30,700 nucleotides of DNA, taken from positions 1-30,700 of the forward strand of contig BDIU01000397.1 of NCBI GenBank assembly GCA_002118135.1, read 5' to 3'. The DNA comes from Trebouxia sp. TZW2008 (taxonomy: Eukaryota > Chlorophyta > Trebouxiophyceae > Trebouxiales > Trebouxiaceae). Position numbers and translations under genes: made by a program. Below, piece by piece: positions 1 through 11,544 of this stretch (positions are counted from its first letter, which is position 1; the number at the start of each line of letters is the position of its first letter). The notes beneath the pieces were generated by a model that was given only the letters and a program-made list of their open reading frames with translations, was not told the DNA's origin and ran no database searches.

Positions 1-59
<59 letters not shown>

Positions 60-63
60 CTGC
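1..63. repeat. (TGTTGC)n / (TGC)n microsatellite
   Basis: Perfect hexamer TGTTGC repeats run from the left edge and pass into TGC trinucleotides near 46-63. It is cut by the window edge, so its full length is unknown. Confidence 0.95.
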
Positions 64-167
64 CTACCAGCCCTTGCATTAAGCCATTTGCCAACAACAT
101 GCTCAGTATAGATTGACTGCCTCGCTTCTCTGCATCTGCCTAAGCAGCATCAGACGTGCTGTTTTTC

Positions 168-193
168 TGCTGCTGCTGCTGCTGCTGCTGCTT
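168..193. repeat. (CTG)n microsatellite
   Basis: An uninterrupted run of CTG triplets, followed by a small TTTTGAAG break. Confidence 0.9.
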
Positions 194-879
194 TTGAAGC
201 ATGGAAGCCCTGATCTCAAGCCCTTCACCATCAGCATGCATGCTTAGTACAGATCAGTGGATCATCATACTCTAAGTTTCAGTGATCAACACTTCAAAAC
301 GCTTGTGTATTGCAAATTATGTATTGGCGCTGGCGTATTGCGCATTTCACAGTTTGCTCTGCATCTCAGTGCATCATACTTTCAAAAACCACCTGCTGCA
401 TATTACATATTGCGTACTGCAGTTGAGTGTTTTGTATGGTGATTCACTGTATAGAATGACTGCCTTGCCTCTCTGCATCTGCCTTAGCAGCCTCAGACAT
501 CCTTGTTCAGCTGCTGCTTTGTCCACGTTTGCGACTGCCTTGATGCTCAAGGCAATCTGCTGACTCCAGCAGTCATTGCTCAAGCTGCAACTTGGCAACA
601 TTTGCAATTTATTTCGCTTTGCTTTCGCGCCTGGGCATTCTGCCAGCTTGTGGGGAACGCACAAGATGTCAACACAACAAGGATTGTGTACTGTAGCCTG
701 ACCCATGCAGTCTGTATCAGCCCATATGTCATGCGCAAGATGTTGACGTGTCGAGCAGCATGCGTTATAGTCTGACCAACCCAATCAGTATAGAGCATGC
801 GGCTGTTCTTGAAGCTCAGCAAGGCTTGACATGTTTCTGGTGAAATGGCTCTTGGACGGCAATATATAATGTGCTGCAG

Positions 880-2044
880 GTGCAGAAGCTGTACAATGCA
901 CATGTACTGCCGTTTTTGTTGCAGCACAGCATTACACGTCTTCCAGAAGATGCTGACCAGCGCTATCAGTTGTATTTATGGGCAACAGCAGTTGTGTCAG
1001 GATACTCATTCTCACTTGGCGAAGACAAGTTTCAAGCAATGGTGAGTGTTTCCCAGGTTCGAGAGTGCTTTTGAATCTTGTGACCATGCTAATGGTGCAT
1101 CAGTCAATTGAAGTGCAGTCAGGTGTACTGATCAGCGCTTCTGCATTGCCGTTTGTTTCACTTGCAGCATGAGTAATCATCTGCGGGCTTGCTAGCATGC
1201 ACATGCATCAAGCAACGTGTATTTGCTCACAAGCAAATCAAAGCTATCAATCTTACTTTTACAAATTCCGTTACACTGTGGTGTTGTTTTGCAGGTGCCG
1301 TTGTGGGATGCATTGAATCATGTGACTGGCAAATGCAATGTCCGGCTGCATCACAGTGAAAAGCGAGCAGTCCTGCAGATGATTTTGATTCAGCCAGTCA
1401 AGCAGGGAGAGGAACTCATCAACAACTATGGACCTCTGTCAGATAGCGAGCTGCTCAGGCGTTTTGGGTTTACTGAAGATCAGCCAAACCCGCACAACAA
1501 CTGCGAGGTTCCTTTCGGCATGGTGCAAGCTAGCTGCCAGCGGCAACTCAGCAAAACATGCAAAGATGATATGGTATCACATGCAGTACCGTCCAGCAGT
1601 GACGAGGCCTTACTGCAGCAGAAATTGAAATTCATGCGCAAACACGCTTTGATTCCTGCGGATGGCTGGTTCAAGGTTGATTTTGAGGGAAATCCACCGT
1701 TTGAACTGATTGAAGTGGTGCGGTTATTTATGCTATCAACTGCAGATTTCAATGTGTTTGCCAGACAGGTGCACAAATGGCACTGTCCATTAGTAAGACC
1801 CCTGTCTCAACTGACTCAGGTGTCTCCTTCCATTGTGCACGTTCTTGAGAACGTTGTGTCCTCAAGATTGAGCAAGCTGACTTTGCCAGTCGTTGCTAGC
1901 AGTGACAAGCCTCGGCAAGCCTCTGCAAAAGCTGTGGTACGTTTGGAACATCAAATGCTATCGAATTTTCAGGCTTGGTTGCAAACTGTTAATGAAACTG
2001 CGCTGATTGACCTTTGCAAAGAGGTCTGGATACATGCTCGTTGA
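880..2044 (+). CDS. SETD6-like SET-domain protein lysine methyltransferase, 3' exons
   Basis: Two exons are supported, 880-1041 and 1295-2044, joined in phase by a GTGAGT donor and a TTTTGCAG acceptor (intron 1042-1294). The first exon matches the helical insert before the SET core (YNAHVLPFLLQH, then VSGYSFSLG). The junction gives QAM/VPLWDALNHV, the SET motif with the conserved Asn-His, followed by GEELINNYG, which carries the catalytic Tyr, and LLRRFGF. The remaining ~190 residues correspond to the Rubisco-LSMT-type substrate-binding domain. Known members transfer methyl from S-adenosylmethionine to lysines of nuclear or ribosomal proteins; SETD6 and yeast Rkm4 are the closest I recognise. 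The N-terminal part of the SET domain must lie in exons upstream of 880, which I could not place, or off the left edge. The stop is TGA at 2042-2044. A further 3' exon starting from a GT near 2022 is possible. The gene converges on the RAD54B-like gene. Confidence 0.8.
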
Positions 2045-2375
2045 CAATTTTGCCATGTCAGCACCTTGCGTCAGTGCGATTGAAGCTAAACGACGAGTTG
2101 CTCAATGCAAAATTGAGTTATCATTTAATTTTGCACTGATATGGGCGTGCACACTGAGCACGTATCGACTCTCTGTTTCCTTCGTCACCAGTGCCTACAT
2201 TTCCCCCCACTTGCATGAGACCCGGGATGTAAGACACAATTGCTCATCAAATGATCGCAAGTCGTGCTGGCATGCCTCAAGCATGCTAGACATGCTGTCA
2301 TGGGCATGCATTATGGTAATGACTCCGAAACAGCATCAATTGCAGCATGCGTAGGAAGAGATCCTCAGCTGTTGC
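2045..2375. other. Intergenic space between convergent genes
   Basis: About 330 bp between the SET-gene stop (2044, +) and the RAD54B-like stop (2376, -). It must hold both 3' UTRs. I see no convincing gene, and no polyadenylation signal that I can assign with confidence. Confidence 0.6.
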
Positions 2376-5300
2376 CTATTCAAGCTCAAGGCAATCCACT
2401 CCATCTGCACTGCTCACAGGACTGGTGTTTTCCTTGCAATCCTGTGCTTCTTGCTCGTCAAACTTCGACTTTGCACCCACTATGTTTTCTATTGCGTCAG
2501 GCTCTACACGTGGCTGCAGCTGCTCTTGTTTGCCAGCAGCAGCATGCACAAAGGTGACAACGCCATCTGCCATGGCAGCTTGCAAAGCAGCGTCTTCTAC
2601 ATTGGGAGACGCATCCTGCCAGTCTGCGCTGCCTATGCTGGAAAGCCCCTTGGCCAAGCTTGAACCTGCAAAGTCAGAAGGTTCTATTGCATGTACTGAC
2701 ATAGCTACACTGCTACTGCTGGTGTAGTAATAGCTCTGTCAGTATGGCATAAACATTGCCGTACTAACAGGAAGAAAAGCATGTGTAAAGTATCCAAAAA
2801 AGTTCTTGTTCTGTTCAGTCCTGTGCCATATAGACACTCACAAGGTGTCTGGAAAATAACCAGCATGTCCAGTCTCTTGCACAGTCCTCACAAGAGACCC
2901 TGGATCAAGAGGCGTCCACAAAAGATCCTGACAACAGACAAGATTACACAAAGCTCTAAAGGTACTTTATCTCCTGTCTGCTAGCAACTAGGCAATGCCA
3001 ATATCACCCCAGCAAAACAGAAACTGCTTATGCTGAAAGGCAAGACTGTCAATTTACCTGCAGGGTTTGAGCCCTTGCAAATGAGGTCATAGGTGTCTGA
3101 CTTGGTGCTGAGCTGCAGCTTGAACAACTCCTTCAGCTCTTCTTGGCTAAAGCGGCTACCAGCCCCTGCCCTGCTGCCCTTGCTGGTGCCCTGCCCTTCC
3201 ATCATGTCAGCAATCTGGCCCTTCATCAGCTGCCTCTGATACACCTTCTCATCTATGGTGCCTGAACATGTATAATCTTTGTGAGTAGACGGTTTGCATA
3301 TCCAGTAGGGTCTGTTGGCTGGGCTCTGATGTGCAGAAGCTACTCCAATAAAAATGGTATAACATTGCAAACCCTTTTAAAAGCAGTGGCTATTTGTTGA
3401 AATGCGCCACTGACACTGTGTACGCAGATTTGCAGGAGAACGGCCTGCGGTAAGCACATGGCGAGGAGGAACTCAACAGAGAGTATTGCTTTTGCAAGAG
3501 TCAAGACCTGCAGTGACACAGCAATTGAGTGCCAGCATAACTTGTGGTGAGGAAGCGGTTAGCAGGCAGTATGCAAGTTAGCAACCTGTGGTGAAGAGGC
3601 AGGAAATGGGGGCAGGCAGTGTGCAGGTCAGCAGGACTGGGCAGTTGTGGTGAGGAGGCGGTAGACAAGGCCGATTTAGTTTTGAAGCAGTGTGACCTGT
3701 GATGCAGGGGCAGTGAGCAGCAGTATGCAGGTAAGCAGGAGTGGCAACCTGTGGTGAGGAGGCGGTAGACAAGGCAGGGCTTGCGTTGGCCGTCCCTCCA
3801 CACCCTAGCCATAGCTTGCAGGTCCACAGCTGGGTTCCAGTCACTGTCGTACAGTATGAGGCGGTTGGCCCCTATCAAATTCAGCCCTGCCCCTCCAGCC
3901 TTTGTGGATAGCAAGCAGATCTGCACCACAGTACAACATAGTGATGGACTGTGCACCTTGTTATGCCAATTACGACAATCGCTCTTTGTCAGTCAACCAA
4001 GTCCAAACGTGATGTCTCACACTCAAAGTAGCTGACAGGTTAGGGGGAGACATGCAAGACAGTATAGCAAAGACACTTGTAATCAAACATGAGATGCTGA
4101 TCCAGCATACAGTTAGACAGGTCCATGCAAGCAGTACAGCATGAACTCATCTGCACATCTGACCTGAGCAGCACTGAATGTGTTGAAGCCATTGACAATA
4201 TCCTGCCTCTTGTTAACATCTGTGGCTCCGTCAATCCTGACAGCTGTATAGGTCTCCTGGTCACACAGCTTCTGGATCAAGTCCAATGCTGCTGTGCTGT
4301 TGGACACTAACACCACCTTGTCTGCATTGTCACTGCCCAGAATGCTGCTCAACAGCACCTTAAGACATCTCATCTTCCCAGAGTGCTCTGCTGAGAATGT
4401 TCGGACATCAGCTGGGAAAAAGCTATCTAAGCTGGTATCGTCTGTTGTGCCTGCAGTGACACGGATTGCACTGATGGCAGCGTTGCGAACAGCCTCGCCT
4501 GCATTGTTACTGCCCAGAATGCTGCTCAACAGCATCTCATATTGCCAGAATGCTGTGATGAGAATGCATGGTTGCTGGCTGGGAAGCAACAAGCTAGGCT
4601 GGCGTCATGTTTCGTGCCTGCACACAGAGTGCACTGATTGCAGCTCTGCAAACAGACTGGTCTGCTTTGTCACTTTCCAGAATGCTGTTGAGCAGCAGCT
4701 TGAGGCATCTTATCTTGCCAGAATGCTCTGCTGAGAATGGGCGGTCACTGGCTGGGAAGAAAAGACTTGCTGTAATGTTCCATTAGGAGAGAAAAGGTGC
4801 ATATGGGTGGGGTCCTGTAAGGTGGGAAGGACTAGGGCGGGTACAGGGTGAGTGCATGTGGAGCATGCAGCGTAATGGAAGCAAAGGCAACAGCCTATGC
4901 CATTACCCCTGCTTCAGAGGCCTTGAATAGACTATGGCGCCCCTTTCCTGCCATTGAGAAGCAGACAAATTGTAGATTCAGGTGCTAATCATACCTGATG
5001 TAGAGCGCAGCAGATTGGGATGATTACACAGCTTCCTGAGGGTTGTGATCACACCTAGCACACCTTCTGAAGGCTCATTTGACCTTGCTGACATCAATGC
5101 TGCAATAGTCTTGCCTCGCAAGACATGTTGGTACAGCTCTACCTGCAATTGCACAATGCAGCCTTCAGTGTCATTCTCACACTAGACGTGTGGTGGATAG
5201 CAGGCCAGCCAGGTACGTACTGGAGCAATCAACTATCTCCAACCAGTGCAATGATGTGCTATCCTTAACTATTTGCAATGAGCATGAAGGGAGATGAGGT

Positions 5301-7673
5301 CTTTGTAAACAACTGTCTGCCATGTGGCAATGTAGTCCCTCACACTCAGCATTAGACGAGCCTGGTCAGCAAGCTCCAACCATTCTGTTGTGAATACAGC
5401 TGCCATCAGGTAGGCAGCTCATGTGTTGTCAGCAGAAACACAGGTGCACACAGGGAAAGCCAAAGCTACACACAGGCATGTCATAGAGCGGGATGCAGCA
5501 GTGACAAAGCCGTACACAGGCAGTGAGAGTGCTTTACACAGGCAGTAAAAGAGTCTTATGCAGCCAGCAACAGAGCTTCACCTGAAGATCTGTGGGCCTG
5601 CAGAAGACCACATAGTTCGTGAGGGGTGGCAAGTAGCGGGCATTGATCTCACTGGTGCGCCTCAGCACAAAGCTGTCTACCCTCCGAGCCAATTCCCTAC
5701 ATACAAAACATCCTATGTTTCTTCCTGAATTGTCATTTTGCACAGAACTACGTGTCATATCCCAAGTGATGACGTTCACAACCCTATAGGCCAAGCTGCA
5801 TACATACCACCCGACGCAATTTACGCAAAATCTGCTGTCTACTAATATGAGTGTGTTGAATGCCTTAAGTGGTGGACTTGATGCTCTTGTGGGAAATGGA
5901 CAACAAGATGTGAAAGAAGCATGTGGCTTCATACAACACACTTGTGTACCTCTTCAAGATACTTAGAGCACAAAAAGACATTACATCAATACAGGCCCAC
6001 AAACAGCAGCTGCTGAATTGCGAGCGATCTGCGCTGACATTGTCTGTCTGACTTGCAACAGTTGAATAGCAGACGTCCTTCCTGTGACACTCAAGACAAG
6101 CCTGCCTGGCAAGACAGGAACTGTGACTTGCACAAGTAGCAATATATGCTAGGAAGTGTGACTGATAAATTAATCTTGTTAATACTATGCTGCTGTTTGA
6201 CAGGTGCAACACAAAGAGAGCACTGGACATGAATCAGTTTTGATGCAAAGTCAGGTTTGGGCTGAGCTTACTTTGAGCGTTCTTGCCCCAGCTGCTGCTC
6301 CTCTGGGATTGCACTGCGGTCTCTGGACTTGCTGATGGGCTCAGCAAAGACACGCTTGAAGGTAGGCAAGCTCCCCAGCAGGTCAGGGTTCACAAATGAA
6401 ATCATGGCTGCATGGGGCAAATGCACTGTGTCAAGTAGTGCATCTGACAAGCAAGAGTAAGCAAACTGACAACCAGGATGACCTTGAAGGTTTGAACTGC
6501 AAACAGGGCAAACCATTTCATGCACACATTTGCCAACATGCACACTAGCGAGCCTCTGAGACCTATATGGGCTATCAAAGCATCAGAGTAACCAACACGA
6601 AGCTGAGGCAAATGCTGCTCTTCATATGGCATGCAGATTGTTCCATATGAATTCCATAAAGATGCATCACCAATTGCTTGTGCATTGATCTGTGTCAGCC
6701 TTCCATGTGTTCAAGTATTCTGCCCTCAGGATTCCAATGGCCTTTCAACAGGTCACACTTGCCAGCCTCTGGATGATGGTCAGCACAAAATGACCACTCT
6801 TGCACTGACAAATGCTGTCCCAGCGATATGCCTATGCTTGACTCACCAAAGAACTCATCTAAGTTGTTCTGGACAGGCGTGCCGGTGAGCAGAATGCGGC
6901 GCTGACAACCTAGGGCCAGCAGTGAAGTCATGGTCTTGCTGCCTTGTGCAGCCTTCAGCCTGCAATGCACAGCCGCTCAGACACAGTGGCTTTGCAGGCA
7001 TACATACATAGTGATGGGGAAGTGCACGCTTTCGCGCCTTGCAGCCTCAGATACCTCTGACAAAGCATTGTTTGCAGCCCAACCACTGATGTGAAGTCAA
7101 AGTGCAATTATAATCAGAATATACTTCTCTGCTGTCAACACTACCACATCTCCATACAAAGTCTGAAAGTATCCACAGTTTCCTGATGATAGCACTGCAA
7201 TTCACTACCAAAGGCATGTTTGGAAGTACCTATGGCCTTCATCACAAATGAGGACATCACAGTGTCCGGCCAGGCTGTCTGCAAACTTGCGCAGCGTCTC
7301 ATATGACACTATCATGATGGGCCACACACTGCCATGCTTGAAGTCTGTCACCTGCATGCCCAGAACAGGACTTGTTTCCTCGCAACACATTGCTGCTGCC
7401 TGCACGAGCTATGGAAGCAGGTCACAATCATTGACGGTCAAGCAGCATGTGAGTATGAGGTTGACAAAAGACCTTCTCATGCGAAGGACAGTACTGAGCA
7501 ACTTGCCAAAAGCCAGCAATGACCGGGCATGCCAAGGAAGCAGTTTGAGTGCGTGTGTAAGGCAGGCAGTCTGCGTGCTTGCTTTGGTGTGAAGCTGACC
7601 TGGGACTCAAGACCTGGACCTGGCTGCATTATCAGGGCCTGCACCTCTTGGAAGTGTGTGCAAAGCACTAATG

Positions 7674-7758
<85 letters not shown>

Positions 7759-10700
7759 GCAAGCAGGCAACCAGGCAACCAGGCAAGCAGGCAAGCAAGC
7801 AAGCAAGCAGGCAAGCAGGCAAGCAAACAAGCAAGCAGGCAAGCAAGCAAGCAAAACCAGAATGGGTGGACACAAGTGAGTGCTCTAGTCTGCACCTAGC
7901 TGGGCCAGCTGAGCCTATCTAGCATGCATGTATAATGAAGGAAGCAAGCAAGCCAGCAAGCAAGCAAGGTGTGTGTGAAGCTGACCTGAGATACAGCGCC
8001 AGGACCTGGCTGCATGACAAGAGCCTTGCATCTGTCAGAACTGTTAGCAAAGCAAGCAGTGTGGATGTTTATGCAAAGCAGACAGTGTGATTGTGCATCA
8101 GAGGAGGCGTGTTGTGTGCGTGCATGTATGGAGCCAACCTGAGATTCAGCACCTGGGCCCGGCTGCATAACAAGGGCCTTGCATCTCTCAGAGCCCAGCC
8201 ACTTCTGCACCTCAGCAGCCCAGTTCTGGGTGAGGGTGGAGGGCGTCACCACAATCACCCGCTTGGCGACTGCCCTGCCCTAAGCGAAGCCCACATGTGG
8301 CATTGTTATATGGACCTCACTCAGGACGGGTAAGCACTGCTTGATGCGCAAGCATCATATACGCCAAACTGCTCCCACCACTTGTAATAGTACTAAAGAA
8401 TATGACAATGGCAACTGCAACCTGCGCTCAGTACACAGTATGAACGCACAGAACAGTCAAAATTTGACATGGTTTTTTGCTCATCAAACAGATTGCATCA
8501 CACAGACTGCACTCTGAAATACCTGAGGGCCTTGTCTCAGCAGGGTCCAAATGAGGGCAACGACTTGCAGAGTCTTGCCCAAACCCATTTCATCAGCCAA
8601 TACTGCTCCAAACCTGTACGTCGACAAGCAGTGTTGTTAACAACCTAAGCAGCTGGCTGTGACCTATGACATGCAACTCATGCCAGAGCGTAGTGCCAGA
8701 GTACTCTGTGCATATGCTTGCAGATGTGCTACTTAGCTGCACTGAGCAACCTTAACCCATCTTGCATTGCATTCGCATGTTATGCACGTAAGTACACACC
8801 CAGACAAGATTCCTAGACAACAACGGTGTAGCCTTAAGAGCTGTGCATGTCAGAAGTGGCGTGTGCAACATCACTGCATGAATTCCTTGATATGAAATGA
8901 AGAGACAAAAGTCACATTATAAATGCTTGGTCTGCAGTGGAATTGAGAGCCACAGCACCATTTGATGCTGTATGCATGTAGCTGCACAATCAAGAGTCTT
9001 GCCTGTTTGCCTCCCTCATGCCCATGACGCATTCATACATGAACTGCACACCCTGGCTCTGATGTGGCCGTAGCTTTCTGGCCAGGTGTGGGTCAACCAC
9101 CACAGGCATCACGCCTTTCATCTCACCCTGCTGCCACTGTGACTTGTTCAGCACAATGGCCCCTTCAGCATTCGGGTTGTGCTGCCACTGCTTGACAGGC
9201 TGCTGAGTAGCTGCGTTTGCACTGGAAGCAGTGTTGTGCATAGCTGCTGCTTTGCTTTGTAGAGGCTTCTTGAAGCTTAACTTGGTGCCTGAGCCATGCA
9301 GTGTGGGTGCTGAGCTTGTGGGCATGTCCTGAGCTGCTGGCTTCATGAAACATTGGCCTAGCCTGTATGCCAGTGTAACAGTCATGACAACATGTGGCAA
9401 ATTTTAGCAAAGGTGCTGAGCTTATGGGCAAGCCTTGAGCTGCTGGCTTCATGAAGCATTGCCCTAGCCTGCAGGACAGTATGTGCAGACAACTTGGCTC
9501 AGTAAAAAGGTGACTTGTCCCACTGACAAGTTTACAGCAAAGGACTTAATGGGAGGCATTGTGGGGCAAGCACAACTAGGGACATGCCCTGTGCTGCTGG
9601 CTTCACGAAGCACTGGCCCAGCCTGGATCCCAGTGTAACAGTCATAATAACATGTGGCAAACTTTAGCAAAGGTGCTGAGGTTGCAGGCATATCCTGAGC
9701 TGCTGGCTTCATGAAACACTGGCCTAGCCTGTATGCCAGTGTAACAGTCATGACAACATGTGGCAAATTTTAGCAAAGGTGCTGAGCTTGTGGGCAAGCC
9801 TTGAGCTGCTGGCTTCATAAAACACTGCCCTAGCCTGCATGGTATTGTAGTAGTCATAACAAAATGTGACGACTTCTAGCAAAGATGCTGAGGTTGTGGG
9901 CATGCCTTGAACTGCGGGCTTCATGAAGCATTGGCCTAGCCTGCATGACAGTATGTGCAGACAACTTGGCTCAGCAAAAAGGTGACTTGCCCAATGCCAA
10001 CTGTTCAGCAAAGGACTCGACGGAAAGCATTGTGGGGCAAGTAAAACTAAGAGCATTCCTAAGCTGCTGGTTCGATGAAGCACTGCCCTAGCCAGCATGA
10101 CAGTGTGGGCAGACAGCTTGCCCAGCAGCATAGTGACATTCTAAATGATGAATGCGTGGCACAGGGCGCAATGGAAGGCAATTTGGGGCAAGCCACAGTT
10201 CACAGCTTGTCGTGGCTGCCAGGCATGACTATTATTAAGTGTGGTTGGGATGCAAGCAGCAGCATATCGAGGTTCAGGGGCAAGTTCAGGCAGGAATATT
10301 TGCTCCGCATGCCCATCAGCACAATGTATGGCATGAGGCTCTTCAGAGACAGGGCTGCTGGAGGAAGTGCGCTCTTCCTGCTGCAGTTCAATAAGCAGGA
10401 CAGCAGACCTGAATAGCTCTTCCTTCATGGTCTTATCAATCTGAACCTCCCAGTTTCCCACCTCAACCTCAGCACCCAAGGGCATGCTCTGCGCATCCTT
10501 GACTTTGCCTTTGGACACTACCTTGCCTTCCTAGGACACCACATCCATAGTTTCAGAGCCAGCAACGATGCCTTCCTGTGTCAGTGTGTTAATATGCTCG
10601 AGGTCAGCAACAATGCACTGGAAGCAACATGTATGCATCAGACTTTTGGCACCTCATTGAATAAAGTGCACAAGCTGCCTTCCTTGACCTCCAGCGTGCC

Positions 10701-11143
10701 ATCTGTATAAGACTTGTTTTTCTTCTTCTACATGCAGGCACTTGGAGAAGGTGTCAAGGTACCCTCACAGAATGTGTCAAGTAAAACTCACAGAAGGTAT
10801 CAAGATACAGACTGAGCTGGCTGGAGCTACACAAACCGCAAATCTGCACCTTGTTGGGCATTCGCTTTGTGTACAGGACTGTGTAGTACTCAGCTGGAGC
10901 CTTTGTTGACTCAGAGGTTTGCTTATTGGTGTTCAGAGGGATCTGGCTGCAGAATTGCCGCTTAGACACTCCTATGGGTTCTGCTGTGCGTGCGGGCGCA
11001 ACTGTTGCAGGAGGCTGAAATTTTCGCTTTGAGCGCACTGGCAGCAGCGTCTTCTGATCGGAGCTGGCTTGCGAAGTCTGCACCAGCGTATCGCCGACTT
11101 GAGCTGCTGCTATCGACAACGTGCTGGCATTAGTCTCATGCAT
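2376..11143 (-). CDS. RAD54B: RAD54B-type SWI2/SNF2 DNA translocase (15 exons, 889 aa)
   Basis: ATP-driven dsDNA translocase that acts with RAD51/DMC1 in homologous recombination. Exons in transcription order: 10850-11143, 10653-10727, 10409-10530, 9003-9362, 8523-8613, 8139-8279, 7230-7351, 6847-6959, 6272-6407, 5582-5696, 4995-5142, 4164-4450, 3749-3920, 3058-3261, 2376-2665. They total 2670 nt, and all 14 junctions keep frame. The N-terminal region has the RAD54B/Rdh54 signature ([32 protein letters not shown], residues ~86-155). Helicase motifs: DEMGLGKT with Lys about 297, [16 protein letters not shown] at about 398-401, LTGTPVQNN at about 426-434, [11 protein letters not shown] at about 673, [11 protein letters not shown] at about 703-713. 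After these come KVYQRQLMK and a C-terminus with [11 protein letters not shown] and VVTFVH. Length is close to human RAD54B (~910 aa). Start is the ATG at 11143, 5' of which is a divergent promoter. The exon 4 donor appears to be GC. Introns 3, 6, 11 and 13 carry copies of adjacent exon edges. Confidence 0.93.
3530..3775 (-). repeat. Repeated copies of the RAD54B exon 13 3' end
   Basis: The sequence coding YRLLTT plus the donor (about 3749-3775) is repeated downstream in intron 13. A nearly identical copy is at about 3650-3675 (TGGTGAGGAGGCGGTAGACA) and weaker copies are near 3585-3615 and 3540-3565. Confidence 0.78.
4324..4790 (-). repeat. Three tandem copies of the RAD54B exon 12 5' part
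   Basis: The segment coding the start of exon 12 (FSAEHSGK, then LLSSILGSD) occurs at 4324-4500 (real), 4501-4663 and 4664 to about 4790, periods 177 and 163 bp. Copy 2 keeps a GTGTGCAG acceptor-like site. All lie upstream of the exon in transcription order, in intron 11. Confidence 0.88.
7587..8192 (-). repeat. Three copies of the RAD54B exon 6 3' end and donor
   Basis: The last ~60 nt of exon 6 (coding [11 protein letters not shown], then the CAG/GT donor, 8131-8192) recurs at about 7978-8040 and 7587-7660. Both intronic copies still read [16 protein letters not shown] or ALIMQPGPG, and both end at an intact CAG/GTCAGC donor. They lie in intron 6 with the AAGC microsatellite between them. 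Confidence 0.88.
7674..7856. repeat. (AAGC)n microsatellite, ~180 bp
   Basis: About 45 tetramer units of AAGC with interruptions (CAGG, AACC), inside RAD54B intron 6. A smaller AAGC patch is at 7939-7967. The tetramer leaves several reading frames open on both strands (QASK on +, CLLA on -), which explains the long spurious ORFs here. Confidence 0.97.
9001..9003 (-). other. Probable GC splice donor of RAD54B intron 4
   Basis: The exon 4/5 join that gives [15 protein letters not shown] requires a donor CAG/GCAAGA at 9003/9002. This is the standard non-canonical GC donor consensus. No GT nearby restores both the frame and the conserved helicase sequence. Confidence 0.75.
9310..10230 (-). repeat. 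Tandem array of RAD54B exon 4 acceptor/5' end (7 copies plus a degenerate eighth)
   Basis: The core that codes CFMKPAAQ in exon 4 occurs at 9331 (the real exon) and again at about 9437, 9591, 9697, 9803, 9909 and 10061, with a worn copy near 10200. Spacings are 106, 154, 106, 106, 106 and 152 bp. The longer units carry an extra ~47-bp block that includes CAGACAACTTGGCTCAG. On the minus strand copies 2-6 retain an AG acceptor directly before GCTAGG/GCTGGG, and most keep the exon frame ([12 protein letters not shown], then SAP). Copy 7 has lost the AG (CTGGCTAGG). The whole array lies in intron 3. Confidence 0.92.
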
Positions 11144-11544
11144 GACGTTGAGGAAAATGAGCGCGACACGAAGGTTGACGACTATCGATGGCTAGACCTT
11201 GTTTGACCTAAGAACGTCGCCACGGTGAGCCTGCCGGCACGATGTGGGCCGGCGATCCGGGATGCAAACTTGAATTTATCGTTGTCTTGATCATTGACGA
11301 TGCAATCCCGGCGCAATCGCATGGCCTGCCGTGCCGTGCAAGGCAAACCAGCTCGTTCAAACTTGAATGTAACGCCCACACATAACGCTAACAGCATTGC
11401 CTGCAATAGGGCACCCAGCTTGCTCTCACGAGTGTGCTCTGAGCATCGCCTGCACGTCTGACGCTGCTGCATTGTCCAGATATAGTAAAAGAGTGAGTTG
11501 CACGGCTGCGCTGCTTGCTACTCGAATTTCCCAAGTCAGGCAGA
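11144..11544. promoter_or_regulatory. CpG-rich divergent promoter between RAD54B-like and C2HC zinc-finger genes
   Basis: Only ~400 bp separates the two start codons on opposite strands. The stretch 11150-11340 is much richer in CG dinucleotides (GACGACTATCGATGG, GAACGTCGCCACGG, GCCGGCGATCCGG) than the CpG-poor gene bodies. No TATA box or known motif can be assigned reliably. Regulation by a shared bidirectional promoter is an inference from spacing and composition. Confidence 0.6.

Larger units (their letters stand above)
1..879. other. Unresolved region upstream of the SET exons, with CTG/TGTTGC repeats
   Basis: No exon can be assigned. A (TGTTGC)n to (TGC)n microsatellite covers 1-63 and a (CTG)n run lies at about 168-193. 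A diverged direct repeat links about 110-165 with 455-515 (shared core CTCTGCATCTGCCT). The missing 5' exons of the SET gene may be here, or the gene may start left of the window. The short ORFs in this stretch do not resemble a known family and several overlap on both strands. Confidence 0.5.

Noticed and set aside
3501..3844. Continuous minus-strand ORF past RAD54B exon 13 (Leu/His/Pro-rich)
   Set aside because: It is intron 13, kept open by repeated copies of the exon end. The conserved sequence resumes only at exon 14 after a perfect in-phase junction.
4113..4592. A single 159-aa ORF as a separate gene
   Set aside because: Its middle is RAD54B exon 12; both ends are intron or duplicated exon edge.
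7477..7922. Long ORFs on both strands rich in CLLA or QASK
   Set aside because: They are translations of the AAGC tetranucleotide repeat, which leaves several frames open on both strands.
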